DNA from: Salinicola endophyticus
GTDB taxonomy: Bacteria; Pseudomonadota; Gammaproteobacteria; Pseudomonadales; Halomonadaceae
NCBI RefSeq assembly: GCF_040536835.1
Contig: NZ_CP159578.1
Span: 186,001-250,000, forward strand
Reading direction: 5' to 3'
Length of the DNA stretch: 64,000 nucleotides
Shown here: positions 1-7,966 of the stretch, in pieces
Numbering within the stretch: position 1 is the first letter of the stretch
How the letters are laid out: every line of letters begins with the position of its first letter
Notes under the pieces: generated by a model
What the model was told of the DNA's origin: nothing
What the model saw: the letters and a program-made list of their open reading frames with translations, nothing else
The model's database searches: none
Program-made: the position numbers and the translations under genes

Positions 1-1148
1 GTCAGCGCCAGGTCGTCGATCACGCCGCTGCCCTTGCCGTAGTGGAAGCGAATATGGTCGAACACGATCTCGCCGCGGGGCACCGCAAGCGGGGTGGCGT
101 CGTCGCGATCCTCGATCTGGTGCGGCAGTGACAGCGTCGCCATGCCGTCCTGTACCGTGCCGATGTTCTCGAACAGTGCCGAGACCTCCCACATGATCCA
201 CTGCGACATGCCCCAAAGACGCATCACCAGGCCCAGTGCCACCGCCACTGCGCCCACGCTCACCGCCTCGTCGAGCCACAGCGATAGCGACAGCCAGCCG
301 ACGCTGAACAGCAGCAGCGCATTGAGCAGATAGAGCAGCCCGTAGAGGCCGGTGACCAGGCGCATCTGACGGTAGACCGTGACCAGGAAGCCGGCCATGC
401 CCTCACGCGCGAAAGCCGCTTCGCGGCTGGCGTGGGAGAACAGCTTGACCGTCTGGATATTGCTGTAGCTGTCGACGATGCGTCCGGTCATGCGCGAACG
501 CGCGTCGGCCTGGGATTTCGACACCCGGCCCATGATCGGCACGAATATCCGCAGCAGCACCAGATAGCCGCCCAGCCAGACCACCAGCGGTATCGCCAGG
601 CGCCAGTCGGCGTTGCCCACCAGCAACAGCGTGCCCAGGAAGTAGACGCTGACGTAGTTGAGCACGTCGAACAGCTTGATCACGCACTCGCGCACGGCCA
701 GTGACGTCTGCATCACCTTGGTCGCGATGCGTCCGGCGAACTCGTCCTGATAGAAGCCCATCGACTGGCGCAGCAGATAGCGGTGCGCCTGCCAGCGGAT
801 ACGCATGGGATAGTTGCCCATCATCGTCTGCTGCTGGAACAGCGAGTGCAGCCACACCATCCCCGGCAGCGCCACCAGTACCACCAGCGCCATGCCGGCG
901 AGCTTCCAGCCCTGGTCGGCGAGGAAGGTGGCGCGGTTCTGGTCGGCGAGCCAGTCGACGATATTGCCGAGGAAGCCGAACATCCACACCTCGACGCCGG
1001 CGATCAGCGCCATCAACGTGGTCGCCGCCAGCAGGTAGGGCCAGGCCCCACGGGTATAGTGCAGGCAGAAGGCGATCAGGGTGTCCGGCGGGCGCTGGGG
1101 CTCCGCCGACGGGAAGGGGTCGAGACGTTTTTCGAACCATTGGAACAT
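1..1148 (-). CDS. ABC exporter, fused permease/ATPase (partial, C-terminus outside window)
   Basis: About 382 codons are visible and the frame runs off the left edge. The protein starts MFQWFEKRLDPFP and continues into a type-1 ABC exporter transmembrane region (for example a hydrophobic segment around LLAATTLMALIAGVEVWMF, then MIRWQAHRYLLRQ-like intracellular loops). The visible end reads FHYGKGSGVIDDL, the start of the nucleotide-binding domain just before Walker A. Family knowledge: MsbA/multidrug-type exporters act as inner-membrane dimers that flip lipids or drugs. The substrate cannot be told. It is transcribed away from soxR, with a SoxR-box-like palindrome in the shared spacer, so redox-stress control is plausible but inferred. 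The ATP-binding residues lie outside the window. Confidence 0.85.
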   Translation of the reverse strand, partial: MFQWFEKRLDPFPSAEPQRPPDTLIAFCLHYTRGAWPYLLAATTLMALIAGVEVWMFGFLGNIVDWLADQNRATFLADQGWKLAGMALVVLVALPGMVWLHSLFQQQTMMGNYPMRIRWQAHRYLLRQSMGFYQDEFAGRIATKVMQTSLAVRECVIKLFDVLNYVSVYFLGTLLLVGNADWRLAIPLVVWLGGYLVLLRIFVPIMGRVSKSQADARSRMTGRIVDSYSNIQTVKLFSHASREAAFAREGMAGFLVTVYRQMRLVTGLYGLLYLLNALLLFSVGWLSLSLWLDEAVSVGAVAVALGLVMRLWGMSQWIMWEVSALFENIGTVQDGMATLSLPHQIEDRDDATPLAVPRGEIVFDHIRFHYGKGSGVIDDLAL

Positions 1149-1300
1149 GGCAAACCTGCAGTGGCGGAGGAGGAGCGTGGCGTGGTCGTTTCGGCAACAC
1201 GTGGCGTTGATCGATACCCACCTGCGGTCATTGTATGCCGAACGCGGCGCGAGCCTGTCGCTGGCGCTTGCCGCGGCGGACGTTTTCCGCCAGCGTAAGA

Positions 1301-1318
1301 CCTCGAGTATGGTTGAGG
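1301..1318. promoter_or_regulatory. SoxR-box-like operator
   Basis: CCTCGAGTATGGTTGAGG matches the classical 18-bp SoxR box (CCTCAAGTTAACTTGAGG) at 13 of 18 positions, and both outer arms are near-perfect. It ends 10 bases before the soxR start codon, so it could also give autoregulation. Its GAGG lies where the ribosome binding site of soxR would be. The divergent ABC exporter start is about 150 bases away on the other side. Confidence 0.65.
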
Positions 1319-1328
1319 TAAAGCCCCA

Positions 1329-1799
1329 ATGGAGAGTACCAACACCCGGCCCCGCCGGCTCGCCGCGACCAAGCAGGCGCTCAGCGTGGGCGATGTCGCC
1401 CGGCGCTGCGGCGTGGCGGTCTCGACGCTGCACTTCTACGAGACCAAGGGCTTGATCCATAGCTGGCGCAATGCCGGCAATCAGCGCCGCTACACCCGCG
1501 ACGTGCTGCGCCGGGTGGCGGTGATCAAGATTGCCCAGCGTACCGGGGTGCCGCTGGCTGAGATCCAGCAGGCGCTGGCCACGCTGCCCGATTCGCGCAC
1601 GCCGACGGCGGCGGATTGGCGGCGCTTGTCAGAGCGCTGGCGAGCAGCCCTGGACGAGCGCATCAATCAGCTCACTTTGCTGCGCGACCAGCTCGATGGC
1701 TGTATCGGCTGTGGCTGTCTGTCGTTGTCGCAGTGCCCGCTACGCAACCCCGGTGACGTGCTCGGCGGCGACGGCGAAGGTGCGCAGCGGCTGGGATAG
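1329..1799 (+). CDS. soxR: Redox-sensitive transcriptional activator SoxR (MerR family)
   Basis: 156 residues, the usual SoxR length. An N-terminal MerR helix-turn-helix ([21 protein letters not shown]...) is followed by a dimerisation helix and a C-terminal cysteine cluster [12 protein letters not shown]. That is the C-x2-C-x-C-x5-C arrangement binding the [2Fe-2S] sensor cluster. Family knowledge: oxidation by redox-cycling drugs or superoxide switches SoxR to an activator that acts from the spacer of its target promoters. Many non-enteric SoxR proteins control transporters directly rather than soxS. No soxS is visible here and the divergent gene is an ABC exporter. The ATG at 1329 directly follows the SoxR-box-like palindrome. 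Confidence 0.93.
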   Translation: MESTNTRPRRLAATKQALSVGDVARRCGVAVSTLHFYETKGLIHSWRNAGNQRRYTRDVLRRVAVIKIAQRTGVPLAEIQQALATLPDSRTPTAADWRRLSERWRAALDERINQLTLLRDQLDGCIGCGCLSLSQCPLRNPGDVLGGDGEGAQRLG

Positions 1800-1867
1800 G
1801 CCGATGTCCGCGTGGCCCACGTGAAGAGATATTCGCGTAGTGCCGGGACAGCGAGACCGGGGCAGTA

Positions 1868-2365
1868 TTACGACTCGAAACAGGCCAGCCACTTACCCAG
1901 TAGGCGGTCCAGCTCCGCACGCTCGTCGTCGGATAGGCATCGAGTCATGGCGTGCTGATTGTCGACGTGGCTATCCACGGCCTCATCGATCAGTTCAAGT
2001 CCCTGTGGCGTCAATCGAATCTGGAATCCGCGGCCATCTTCAGGGTTGCGAATGCGCTCAACGTAACCGGGTTTGACTAGGCGGTCGATGCGATGGGTCA
2101 TGGTGCCGGAGGTGACCATAGTCCAAGCGATCAGTGTCGACGGTGTCAGCGTATAGGGACTCCCGGCGCGGCGCAGCGTCGCCAGCACGTCGAAATCCGC
2201 GGGGGTCAGGCCGTGCTCGGCCAGTACCGCCTCCGTACGTCGGGAGATATGTTGCGTCAGACGCTTCAGGCGGCCCAGTAGGCCCATGGGCACGACATCG
2301 AGATCGGGCCGCTCGGCGTGCCACTGACGCAGAATGTGATCGACTTGGTCCATGTCACGTAGCAT
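1868..2365 (-). CDS. MarR-family transcriptional regulator
   Basis: 165 residues with the MarR winged-helix core: a helix around VLAEHGLTPADFDVLATLRRAG, a recognition region with TSGTMTHRIDRLVKPGYVER, and the typical wing sequence NPEDGRGFQIRLTPQG. C-terminal helices would form the dimer interface. It is divergent from an EamA-type exporter, and the 97-base spacer holds three copies of a TTGAYGTCRA motif. The simplest reading is a repressor of the exporter and itself, relieved by a small ligand. The ligand is unknown. The first ATG (2365) gives MLRDMDQVDH; an internal ATG at 2353 is an alternative start. It is convergent with soxR, and no terminator was seen in the 68-base gap. Confidence 0.9.
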   Translation of the reverse strand: MLRDMDQVDHILRQWHAERPDLDVVPMGLLGRLKRLTQHISRRTEAVLAEHGLTPADFDVLATLRRAGSPYTLTPSTLIAWTMVTSGTMTHRIDRLVKPGYVERIRNPEDGRGFQIRLTPQGLELIDEAVDSHVDNQHAMTRCLSDDERAELDRLLGKWLACFES

Positions 2366-2379
2366 CGGATGTTTTTATC

Positions 2380-2435
2380 TTGACGTCAAACAATAACGAT
2401 GTATCTTGACGTCGAACTATATTGTTTGATGTCAA
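2380..2435. promoter_or_regulatory. Triple MarR-type operator overlapping the EamA-transporter promoter
   Basis: Three palindromic or near-palindromic copies of one motif sit between the divergent genes: TTGACGTCAA (2380-2389), TTGACGTCGA (2406-2415) and TTGATGTCAA (2426-2435). The first copy supplies a -35-like TTGACG, 17 bases before a -10-like TATCTT (2403-2408) facing the transporter. A bound regulator would cover this promoter. That the MarR protein binds here is inferred from position and symmetry. Confidence 0.6.
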
Positions 2436-2462
2436 ACTAATTAGGGCGCAGGGAGAGAGACG

Positions 2463-3350
2463 ATGCGAGAGGCGTGGACATTGGCCGGTGCAGCGCTGGC
2501 GCCGGCGATCTGGGGTTCGACCTATCTGGTGACCACCGAGCTGTTGCCGCCGGGTTTTCCGCTGATGGCGGGTGTGTTGCGTGCCCTGCCCGCCGGCTTA
2601 TTGCTGCTGCTCTGTGTCAGGCGTCTGCCGCCTTTGTCGTGGGTCGGACGACTGTTGCTGCTGGGCGGTTTGAACTTCACCGTCTTCTGGGCGCTGCTAT
2701 TCGTGGCCGCCTATCGGCTTCCCGGAGGGATCGCCGCCACGCTGGGTGCGACGCAGCCGCTGATGGTGTTGATGCTGTCGCAATGGCTACTGGGCGCGCC
2801 CTGGCGCGGTGCGAGCGTCATCGCGGCATTGGCTGGACTGTTCGGGGTTGCGCTACTGCTGATCGAGCCGGACATGCAGCTGGATAGTGCCGGAGTGGTG
2901 GCCGCACTGGGGGCTGCCGGTTCGATGGCGCTGGGGAGCGTGCTGACCAAACGTTGGCGGCCGCCAGTCTCGGCGCTCACCTTTACCGCCTGGCAACTGG
3001 TTGCCGGCGGCATCTTGCTGCTACCGGTAGCACTACTGCTGGAGCCCGGCTTTCCTGCGCCGTCCTGGCGTAATGTCGCGGGCTACCTCTGGTTGGGGGG
3101 AGCGGGGGCTGCCTTGACTTACTGGCTGTGGTTTCGCGGTATCGAGATATTTGGCCCCACGCGGGTCTCGGCCCTGGGCTTTCTGAGTCCTCTCAGTGCT
3201 GTGCTGTTGGGCTGGCTATGGCTGGATCAAAGCCTCTCCGCCCTGCAGCTTTTCGGTACCGGTGTCGTATTGCTCAGCGTCTGGAGCAGTCAGCGCGTGG
3301 CGCGTTCGGCGCGCGCATTCAAGGGGATAAGCGGGGGGAGTCGCGCATGA
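2463..3350 (+). CDS. EamA/DMT-superfamily metabolite exporter
   Basis: 295 residues, about ten hydrophobic segments and two repeated EamA halves. The first half begins with the family's conserved opening (APAIWGSTYLVTTELLPPG). The second starts near residue 145 (ALGAAGSMALGSVLTKRW). These inner-membrane carriers export amino acids, metabolites or drugs; the substrate here is not predictable. The gene is preceded by GGGAGAGAG and a start at ATG 2463. Its stop codon overlaps the next start (ATGA, 3347-3350), so the two are translationally coupled. Control by the divergent MarR regulator is likely from the operator array. Confidence 0.88.
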   Translation: MREAWTLAGAALAPAIWGSTYLVTTELLPPGFPLMAGVLRALPAGLLLLLCVRRLPPLSWVGRLLLLGGLNFTVFWALLFVAAYRLPGGIAATLGATQPLMVLMLSQWLLGAPWRGASVIAALAGLFGVALLLIEPDMQLDSAGVVAALGAAGSMALGSVLTKRWRPPVSALTFTAWQLVAGGILLLPVALLLEPGFPAPSWRNVAGYLWLGGAGAALTYWLWFRGIEIFGPTRVSALGFLSPLSAVLLGWLWLDQSLSALQLFGTGVVLLSVWSSQRVARSARAFKGISGGSRA

Positions 3351-3988
3351 AGCTCGTCATATTGGGGGCGAAGGGCATGGTGGGAAGCCGTTTGATTGCG
3401 GAAGCGCGGCGTCGGGGACATGACGTGCTGGGTGTCAGCCGCTCGGACGACGCCAATGTATCCGAAGGTGCCTCAAGTCGCCGACGTCTGGATGTTGCGA
3501 CCCAGCCGGAGGTGTTGAGAGAGATCATACGGAGCCAGGACGTGGTGATCAGTGCGCTGCGTCCAGCCGCTGGGCGTGAGTCGGAACTCCCGATGCTGAC
3601 CCGAGCCGTGGTGGAGGCGGCATACGATGAGCGCAGGCCAGTCTTGGTGGTGGGCGGCGCGGCTAACCTGCAGTTGTCCGATTGCGCCAACGATACGGTT
3701 TTGTCTCGTCCCGGCTTCTTGCCCGATAGCGTGCGCCCCATCGCCGAGGCTTGCGCGGCTCAGGAAGCTTATCTGGCGACCTCATCCGCGCACTGGCTCT
3801 GCCTGAGACCGGCAGCCGAACTTGTTCCAGGGGAGCGCACCGGAAACTATGTACTGGGACGGAGCCGGTTGGTGACGAATGCGCAAGGGCGGTCACGAAT
3901 CTCGGTGGAAGACTACGCGGTTGCCATGCTCGATCTGGCCGTCTCTCCAGCCCCATGGCGAACCCTGCTGGCTGTGGGCTGGGGCTGA
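3347..3988 (+). CDS. NAD(P)-binding Rossmann-fold protein (NmrA/epimerase-like)
   Basis: 213 residues. The N-terminus MKLVILGAKGMVGSRLIAEA contains the dinucleotide-binding G-x-x-G-x-x-G. The rest fits the SDR-extended 'NAD(P)H-binding' group (VVISALRPAAG near residue 70, LVVGGAANL near 100, and a C-terminal RISVEDYAVAMLDL). A classical Y-x3-K catalytic pair is not evident, so it may be an atypical reductase, epimerase or sensor. The start at 3347 overlaps the exporter stop by four bases; a longer upstream reading frame exists but would lie inside the exporter gene. It is convergent with the TrhA gene, 22 bases away. Confidence 0.8.
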   Translation: MKLVILGAKGMVGSRLIAEARRRGHDVLGVSRSDDANVSEGASSRRRLDVATQPEVLREIIRSQDVVISALRPAAGRESELPMLTRAVVEAAYDERRPVLVVGGAANLQLSDCANDTVLSRPGFLPDSVRPIAEACAAQEAYLATSSAHWLCLRPAAELVPGERTGNYVLGRSRLVTNAQGRSRISVEDYAVAMLDLAVSPAPWRTLLAVGWG

Positions 3989-4010
3989 CGATTCTGAAGC
4001 TGAGCTCGGA

Positions 4011-4748
4011 TCATGTCTCGAACGGCAGCACCGCGGTATAGATGGCGAGGAAGTGGCAGACGCTGCCGCCGATCACGAACAGGTGCCAGATGGCGTGGTG
4101 AAAAGGGATCACGCGCAGGGCGTAGAACAGTACGCCGACCGTGTAGGTGATGCCGCCGGCGACCAGCAGGGCGAGGCCGGTGGGGGATAGCTGTGTGGTG
4201 AGACTGTCAGAGGCGATCACGATCAGCCAGCCCATGATCAGGTAGATGAACACCCGCAGCAGGTTGAAGCGCTGCGGCCAGATCAGGCGCAGGGCGATAC
4301 CGCCCAGGGCCAGCCCCCAGATCACGCCGAACAGCGCCCAGCCCATGGGCCCGCGCAGGTTGACCAGCAGAAAGGGGGTGTAGGTGCCGGCGATGAGCAG
4401 ATAGATGGCGCAGTGGTCGAAGGCCTGGAAGACGCGTTTCAGGCGCTGGCTGCGAAAGCCGTGGTAGAGCGTCGAGGCGGTGTAGAGCGCCAGCAGGCAA
4501 CTGCCGTAGAGCGAGACGCTGACGATCTTCCACGGGTCGACCTCGGCGGCGATGCTGGCGAGTACGATCAGCACGATCATGCCGGCGAGACTCAGCGCGG
4601 CGCCGATCCCGTGGCTGATGCTGTGCAGCCACTCCTCCAGCCGGGTGTACTCTTCCTCCTCCTCAGCGGCCTGGGGCGGTGAGGCGTGCTCGGGTTTCGA
4701 TGTCGAGTATCGAGAAGACGACAGAGGGTGCGAAGCGGAATCGGGCAT
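4011..4748 (-). CDS. trhA: Hemolysin III / TrhA-type PAQR membrane protein
   Basis: 245 residues with seven hydrophobic segments. It has the PAQR hallmarks: an N-terminal EEWLHSISHGIGAALSLAG, the SLYGSCLLALYTASTLYHG region, FDHCAIYLLIAGTYTPF in the middle, and the final HHAIWHLFVIGGSVCHF. The conserved Ser, Asp and His residues form the predicted metal-dependent site of the family. Family knowledge: bacterial TrhA proteins help keep membrane fluidity balanced; the 'hemolysin' name is historical. An acidic stretch (EEEEEY) precedes the first membrane segment. It lies downstream of ribA on the same strand, 142 bases away. Confidence 0.88.
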   Translation of the reverse strand: MPDSASHPLSSSRYSTSKPEHASPPQAAEEEEEYTRLEEWLHSISHGIGAALSLAGMIVLIVLASIAAEVDPWKIVSVSLYGSCLLALYTASTLYHGFRSQRLKRVFQAFDHCAIYLLIAGTYTPFLLVNLRGPMGWALFGVIWGLALGGIALRLIWPQRFNLLRVFIYLIMGWLIVIASDSLTTQLSPTGLALLVAGGITYTVGVLFYALRVIPFHHAIWHLFVIGGSVCHFLAIYTAVLPFET

Positions 4749-4890
4749 GATGACTGAGCCTTCTGCCTGCAGAGGCCAGGCAGGATCGAGAGCGGGGACA
4801 CCGTTTGGACCGGAACGCCGGTCGGGCGTTCAGTCTGTCGTCCCATGATGACGCAACGATGACGTCGCCGGAAGGCTCGGCGATGCCGAT

Positions 4891-5526
4891 TCAGGCGTCG
4901 CGCTCGATGTCGACGTCGCTGGCGGGGGTGAAGTCGTCGAGCGCCATCATATGGCCGAGCTTGCCGACCTTGGTGGTCAGGTAGTGCTCGTTGAAGGGGT
5001 TGCGCCCGGTGGTGATCGAGAGACGCTCGTGAATGCGCACGCCATCGCGGCTGAGTGCCTCGACCTTGCGCGGATTGTTGGTCATCAGGCGCAGCGCGGG
5101 AATACCGAGGTGGTCGAGCATGGGCACGCAGATATCGTAGCGGCGCTGGTCGGCGCCGAAGCCGAGACGCTCGTTGGCCTCCACGGTGTCGGCGCCGGTG
5201 TCCTGCAGGGCATAGGCGCGGATCTTGTTGAGCAGGCCGATGCCGCGCCCCTCCTGGCGCAGGTAGAGCAGCGCACCGCGCCCCTCGTCGGCGATGCGCT
5301 TGAGCGCTTCCTGCAGCTGATAGCCGCAGTCGCAGCGCATCGAGAACAGGGCGTCGCCGGTCAGACACTCGGAGTGGACGCGAGCCAGCACCGGCTCCGG
5401 CGTGGTGACATCGCCGAGCGTGAGCACGACGTGCTCTTTGCCGGTGGACTCTTCCTGGAAGCCGTGCAGCGTGAAGGTCGCCCAGGGTGTGGGCAGCTGC
5501 GATGCGGCGATGAAACGGATCGACAC
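4891..5526 (-). CDS. ribA: GTP cyclohydrolase II
   Basis: RibA opens GTP to give formate, pyrophosphate and the pyrimidine precursor of riboflavin, in the cytoplasm. 211 residues, slightly longer than E. coli RibA because of a C-terminal tail. The zinc ligands are Cys54, Cys65 and Cys67 ([18 protein letters not shown]), at the same positions as in E. coli. [17 protein letters not shown] carries the nucleotide-binding and catalytic Arg/Gln region, and [10 protein letters not shown] is also conserved. It lacks the RibB domain, so it is monofunctional. It is divergent from hemE across 126 bases, in which no FMN riboswitch was recognised. Confidence 0.96.
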   Translation of the reverse strand: MSIRFIAASQLPTPWATFTLHGFQEESTGKEHVVLTLGDVTTPEPVLARVHSECLTGDALFSMRCDCGYQLQEALKRIADEGRGALLYLRQEGRGIGLLNKIRAYALQDTGADTVEANERLGFGADQRRYDICVPMLDHLGIPALRLMTNNPRKVEALSRDGVRIHERLSITTGRNPFNEHYLTTKVGKLGHMMALDDFTPASDVDIERDA

Positions 5527-5652
5527 GTTGACCTCGCGAAACGGGCCCTGCGGGTAAGGCGCGGGCTCACCCTGACGTTGAGGGGCAGCATTATATCAGG
5601 CTTGCGCGTGTATCCGTTACACTGCAGGCAAATCTCCCGTGCGAAGAGCGCT

Positions 5653-6714
5653 ATGACACTGCAAAACGATCGCCTGCTGCGGGCCCTGGCTCGCCAACCG
5701 GTGGACCGCACGCCGGTCTGGATGATGCGTCAGGCCGGCCGCTATCTGCCGGAGTACCGCGCCACCCGCGCCGATGCCGGCAGCTTCATGGACCTGTGCC
5801 GCAACGCCGATCTGGCCTGCGAGGTGACGCTGCAGCCGCTGGCGCGCTACCCGCTCGATGCCGCGATCCTGTTCTCCGATATTCTCACCATCCCCGACGC
5901 CATGGGGCTGGGGCTCTATTTCGAGACCGGCGAGGGGCCAAAGTTCCGCCATCCGGTGCGTACCGCCGCCGAGGTTGCCGCGCTCAGCGCGCCGGATGCC
6001 GAGCACGATCTCGACTACGTGATGAACGCGGTGCGCACCATCCGCCGCGAGCTCGATGGTCGGGTGCCGCTGATCGGCTTCTCCGGCAGCCCCTGGACGC
6101 TGGCGACCTACATGGTCGAGGGCGGGTCGAGCAAGGATTTCCGCCATATCAAGGCCATGCTCTACGGCGATCCGCAGACGCTGCACACCCTGCTGGGCCT
6201 GCTCGCCACCGCGGTGACCGACTATCTCAATGCCCAGATCCGTGCCGGCGCTCAGGTGGTGCAGATCTTCGACACCTGGGGTGGGGCGCTGTCGACCCCG
6301 GCCTACGAGGCGTTCTCGCTGGCCTACATGCGGCGCATCGTGGGTGGGCTGATCCGCGAGCACGACGGCCGCCGGGTGCCGGTGATCCTTTTCACCAAGA
6401 ACGGCGGGCAGTGGCTGGAGTCGATCGCCGACAGCGGCTGCGATGCCGTCGGTCTCGACTGGACCACCGAACTCGGCGACGCGCGGCGTCGGGTCGGCGA
6501 GCGCGTGGCGCTGCAGGGCAATCTCGACCCCAACGTGCTGTTCGCGCCGCCGGCGCAGATCGGCGCCGAGGTCGAGCGGGTGCTGGCCAGCTACGGTCAT
6601 GGCCCAGGCCACATATTCAACCTGGGTCACGGCATCAGCCAGTTCACCGATCCCGATCACGTCACGGCCTTCTTCGACGCGCTGCATGCAGCGAGCCCGG
6701 CCTATCACCGCTGA
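5653..6714 (+). CDS. hemE: Uroporphyrinogen decarboxylase
   Basis: HemE decarboxylates the four acetates of uroporphyrinogen III to give coproporphyrinogen III in haem synthesis. 353 residues, the normal length. The N-terminal signature [17 protein letters not shown] is complete, as are [17 protein letters not shown] with the catalytic Asp, [17 protein letters not shown], and the C-terminal NLGHGI with the conserved His. The start at ATG 5653 follows GCGAAGAGCGCT. The open frame extends much further upstream, but that part lies opposite ribA and has no haem-enzyme similarity. The next gene starts 28 bases before the hemE stop. Confidence 0.97.
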   Translation: MTLQNDRLLRALARQPVDRTPVWMMRQAGRYLPEYRATRADAGSFMDLCRNADLACEVTLQPLARYPLDAAILFSDILTIPDAMGLGLYFETGEGPKFRHPVRTAAEVAALSAPDAEHDLDYVMNAVRTIRRELDGRVPLIGFSGSPWTLATYMVEGGSSKDFRHIKAMLYGDPQTLHTLLGLLATAVTDYLNAQIRAGAQVVQIFDTWGGALSTPAYEAFSLAYMRRIVGGLIREHDGRRVPVILFTKNGGQWLESIADSGCDAVGLDWTTELGDARRRVGERVALQGNLDPNVLFAPPAQIGAEVERVLASYGHGPGHIFNLGHGISQFTDPDHVTAFFDALHAASPAYHR

Positions 6715-7183
6715 AGCCGGCGCCAGCGGCATCGACGGCCTGCTGCTGTTCGATGCCGACTGCCCGTTCTGCCGGCGTGCGGTGCGCTGGCTGCTGGCGC
6801 ATGAGCGCGACGCGGGCGCCGGCCTCGCGCTGAGCGGTCTCGATAGCGCGCTGGGGCAGCACGTGGGGCGCCATTTCGGCCGCGATCTCGCGCGCTGCGA
6901 TACGATCCGCTATGTCACCGGCGGTGAGCTTTACGAGGAGAGCGAGGCGTTGTGGCGGCTGGGGCGCCGGCTGCGAGGGGGCTGGCGGCTACTGGCATGG
7001 CTGCGCTTGGTGCCGGCGCCGCTGCGCAACGCCGTCTACCGTGGGGTCGGACGCTACCGTCGGCGCCTGGCCCCGGATACTGATGCGCGGCTGGAGGATG
7101 ACCCACGCTGGCGCGAACGGCTCGATGCCACGCTCTGCTCACGCCTGGGCCTGCCGACGACACTTTGCGAGGTACCGCGATGA
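6686..7183 (+). CDS. DUF393 / DCC-family thiol-disulfide-like protein
   Basis: 165 residues. The DCC signature [19 protein letters not shown] near residue 20 gives a C-x2-C pair like that of thioredoxin-type redox proteins. The rest is basic and rich in Arg ([13 protein letters not shown]). Function in this family is unproven; a membrane-associated redox role is often guessed. The first usable ATG in frame is at 6686, inside hemE, giving a 29-base overlap; no good later start exists before the DCC motif. The stop overlaps the next gene (ATGA, 7180-7183), so hemE-DCC-VanZ look like one transcript. Confidence 0.8.
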   Translation: MQRARPITAEAGASGIDGLLLFDADCPFCRRAVRWLLAHERDAGAGLALSGLDSALGQHVGRHFGRDLARCDTIRYVTGGELYEESEALWRLGRRLRGGWRLLAWLRLVPAPLRNAVYRGVGRYRRRLAPDTDARLEDDPRWRERLDATLCSRLGLPTTLCEVPR

Positions 7184-7575
7184 CACGACAGCGTTATGGC
7201 GCGTGGCGCAGGCTGGCCGTCCTGGCCGTTCTGGTCTGGGCCATTGCGGTGGCCTGGGGCAGCCTGACACCGGCTGCCGAGATGCCGCGACACCTGCCGT
7301 GGGACAAGTTCAATCATGTCGTCGGCTACGCTGGACTCACGCTGTGGCTTGGCCTCGCCGTGCGGCGCTGGGCCTGGGCGCGGGCTTGGCTGATCGCGCT
7401 CGTGTTCGGTCTCGTCATCGAGTATCTGCAGCTACGGGTTCCCGGCCGCGCCGGCGGTGATTGGGAAGATATTCTGGCCAACGCGCTGGGTGCCACCGTG
7501 GCCGCGCTGCTCGGCGCCAGAATACGTCGCTGTCGCCGTCGGCGCGCTGCTGCGACCGCAACGGACATGCCCTGA
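7180..7575 (+). CDS. VanZ-like membrane protein
   Basis: 131 residues with four hydrophobic segments. VanZ-family features are the WGSLTPAAEMP stretch after the first segment, DKFNHVVGYAGLTLWLG in the second, and ED-ILANALGATVAALLG near the end (the D..N..G motif). The C-terminus is a basic tail (RRCRRRR). Family members include the teicoplanin-resistance protein VanZ, but most homologues have no known role. A TTG 15 bases upstream could extend it; ATG 7180, coupled to the preceding stop, is preferred. Confidence 0.75.
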   Translation: MTRQRYGAWRRLAVLAVLVWAIAVAWGSLTPAAEMPRHLPWDKFNHVVGYAGLTLWLGLAVRRWAWARAWLIALVFGLVIEYLQLRVPGRAGGDWEDILANALGATVAALLGARIRRCRRRRAAATATDMP

Positions 7576-7733
7576 AGCGGTTCCTCTCCCCCTGCCCATG
7601 ACGACTCGGCCCGCGTCCCTGGTGCACGCGGGCACCACGCGCCATGTCGACTATCGAGCGGCTGATGCTTATCCATTAGTGGCATGGCCGCCGACCTGGC
7701 GTGCGCGATTCAACGCTAGCGCTGTCTTCCGAT

Positions 7734-7778
7734 GATGCTTTTTGGTGCAAGGGGCTCGCGTCGGCACGCTTTTGAAAC
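7734..7778 (+). promoter_or_regulatory. Candidate NtrC enhancer sites upstream of aapJ
   Basis: GATGCTTTTTGGTGC (7734-7748) has one perfect NtrC half-site (TGGTGC) and matches GCACCATATTGGTGC at 10 of 15 positions. A weaker partner GCACGCTTTTGAAAC (7764-7778) matches at 9 of 15. They are 30 bases apart, close to three helical turns, and lie about 140-175 bases before the predicted start of the sigma54 transcript, a usual enhancer distance. This is an inference from similarity only. Confidence 0.4.
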
Positions 7779-7888
7779 AGAATGTTGCCCGTGTTTCTGC
7801 GGTTTGCGCCTTGTCGGCCCTGCCGGTGGAGATCGTAAGCCTCCTAGGCGAGCGTTGAATCACGGATTTACGGGCGGTAGCGCGAAAG

Positions 7889-7904
7889 TGGAACGGACTT
7901 TGCT
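7889..7904 (+). promoter_or_regulatory. Sigma54 (-24/-12) promoter of aapJQMP
   Basis: TGGAACGGACTTTGCT matches the consensus TGGCACG-N4-TTGCW with a single mismatch. The invariant GG (7890-7891) and GC (7902-7903) are ten bases apart. Transcription should start near 7915, about 50 bases before the aapJ ATG. NtrC-like sites lie further upstream, fitting nitrogen-limited induction of amino-acid uptake. Confidence 0.72.
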
Positions 7905-7966
7905 AATTTCTTCTGGGCATGCTTCGACATGCACTTAAATGACAACGCAAGGGAGTGGATTCCACC

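Larger units (their letters stand above)
7576..7966. other. Intergenic region upstream of aapJ (391 bases)
   Basis: No gene is supported here. A perfect 8-bp inverted repeat (GCCCGCGT at 7609-7616 with ACGCGGGC at 7626-7633) follows the VanZ gene but has no T-tract, so it is only a weak terminator candidate. The right half holds the NtrC-like sites and the sigma54 promoter annotated separately. The aapJ leader is about 50 bases. Confidence 0.6.

Noticed and set aside
7763..7778. Second sigma54-like element in the aapJ upstream region
   Set aside because: The -12 GC is missing at the required spacing. Retained only as a weak NtrC half-site.
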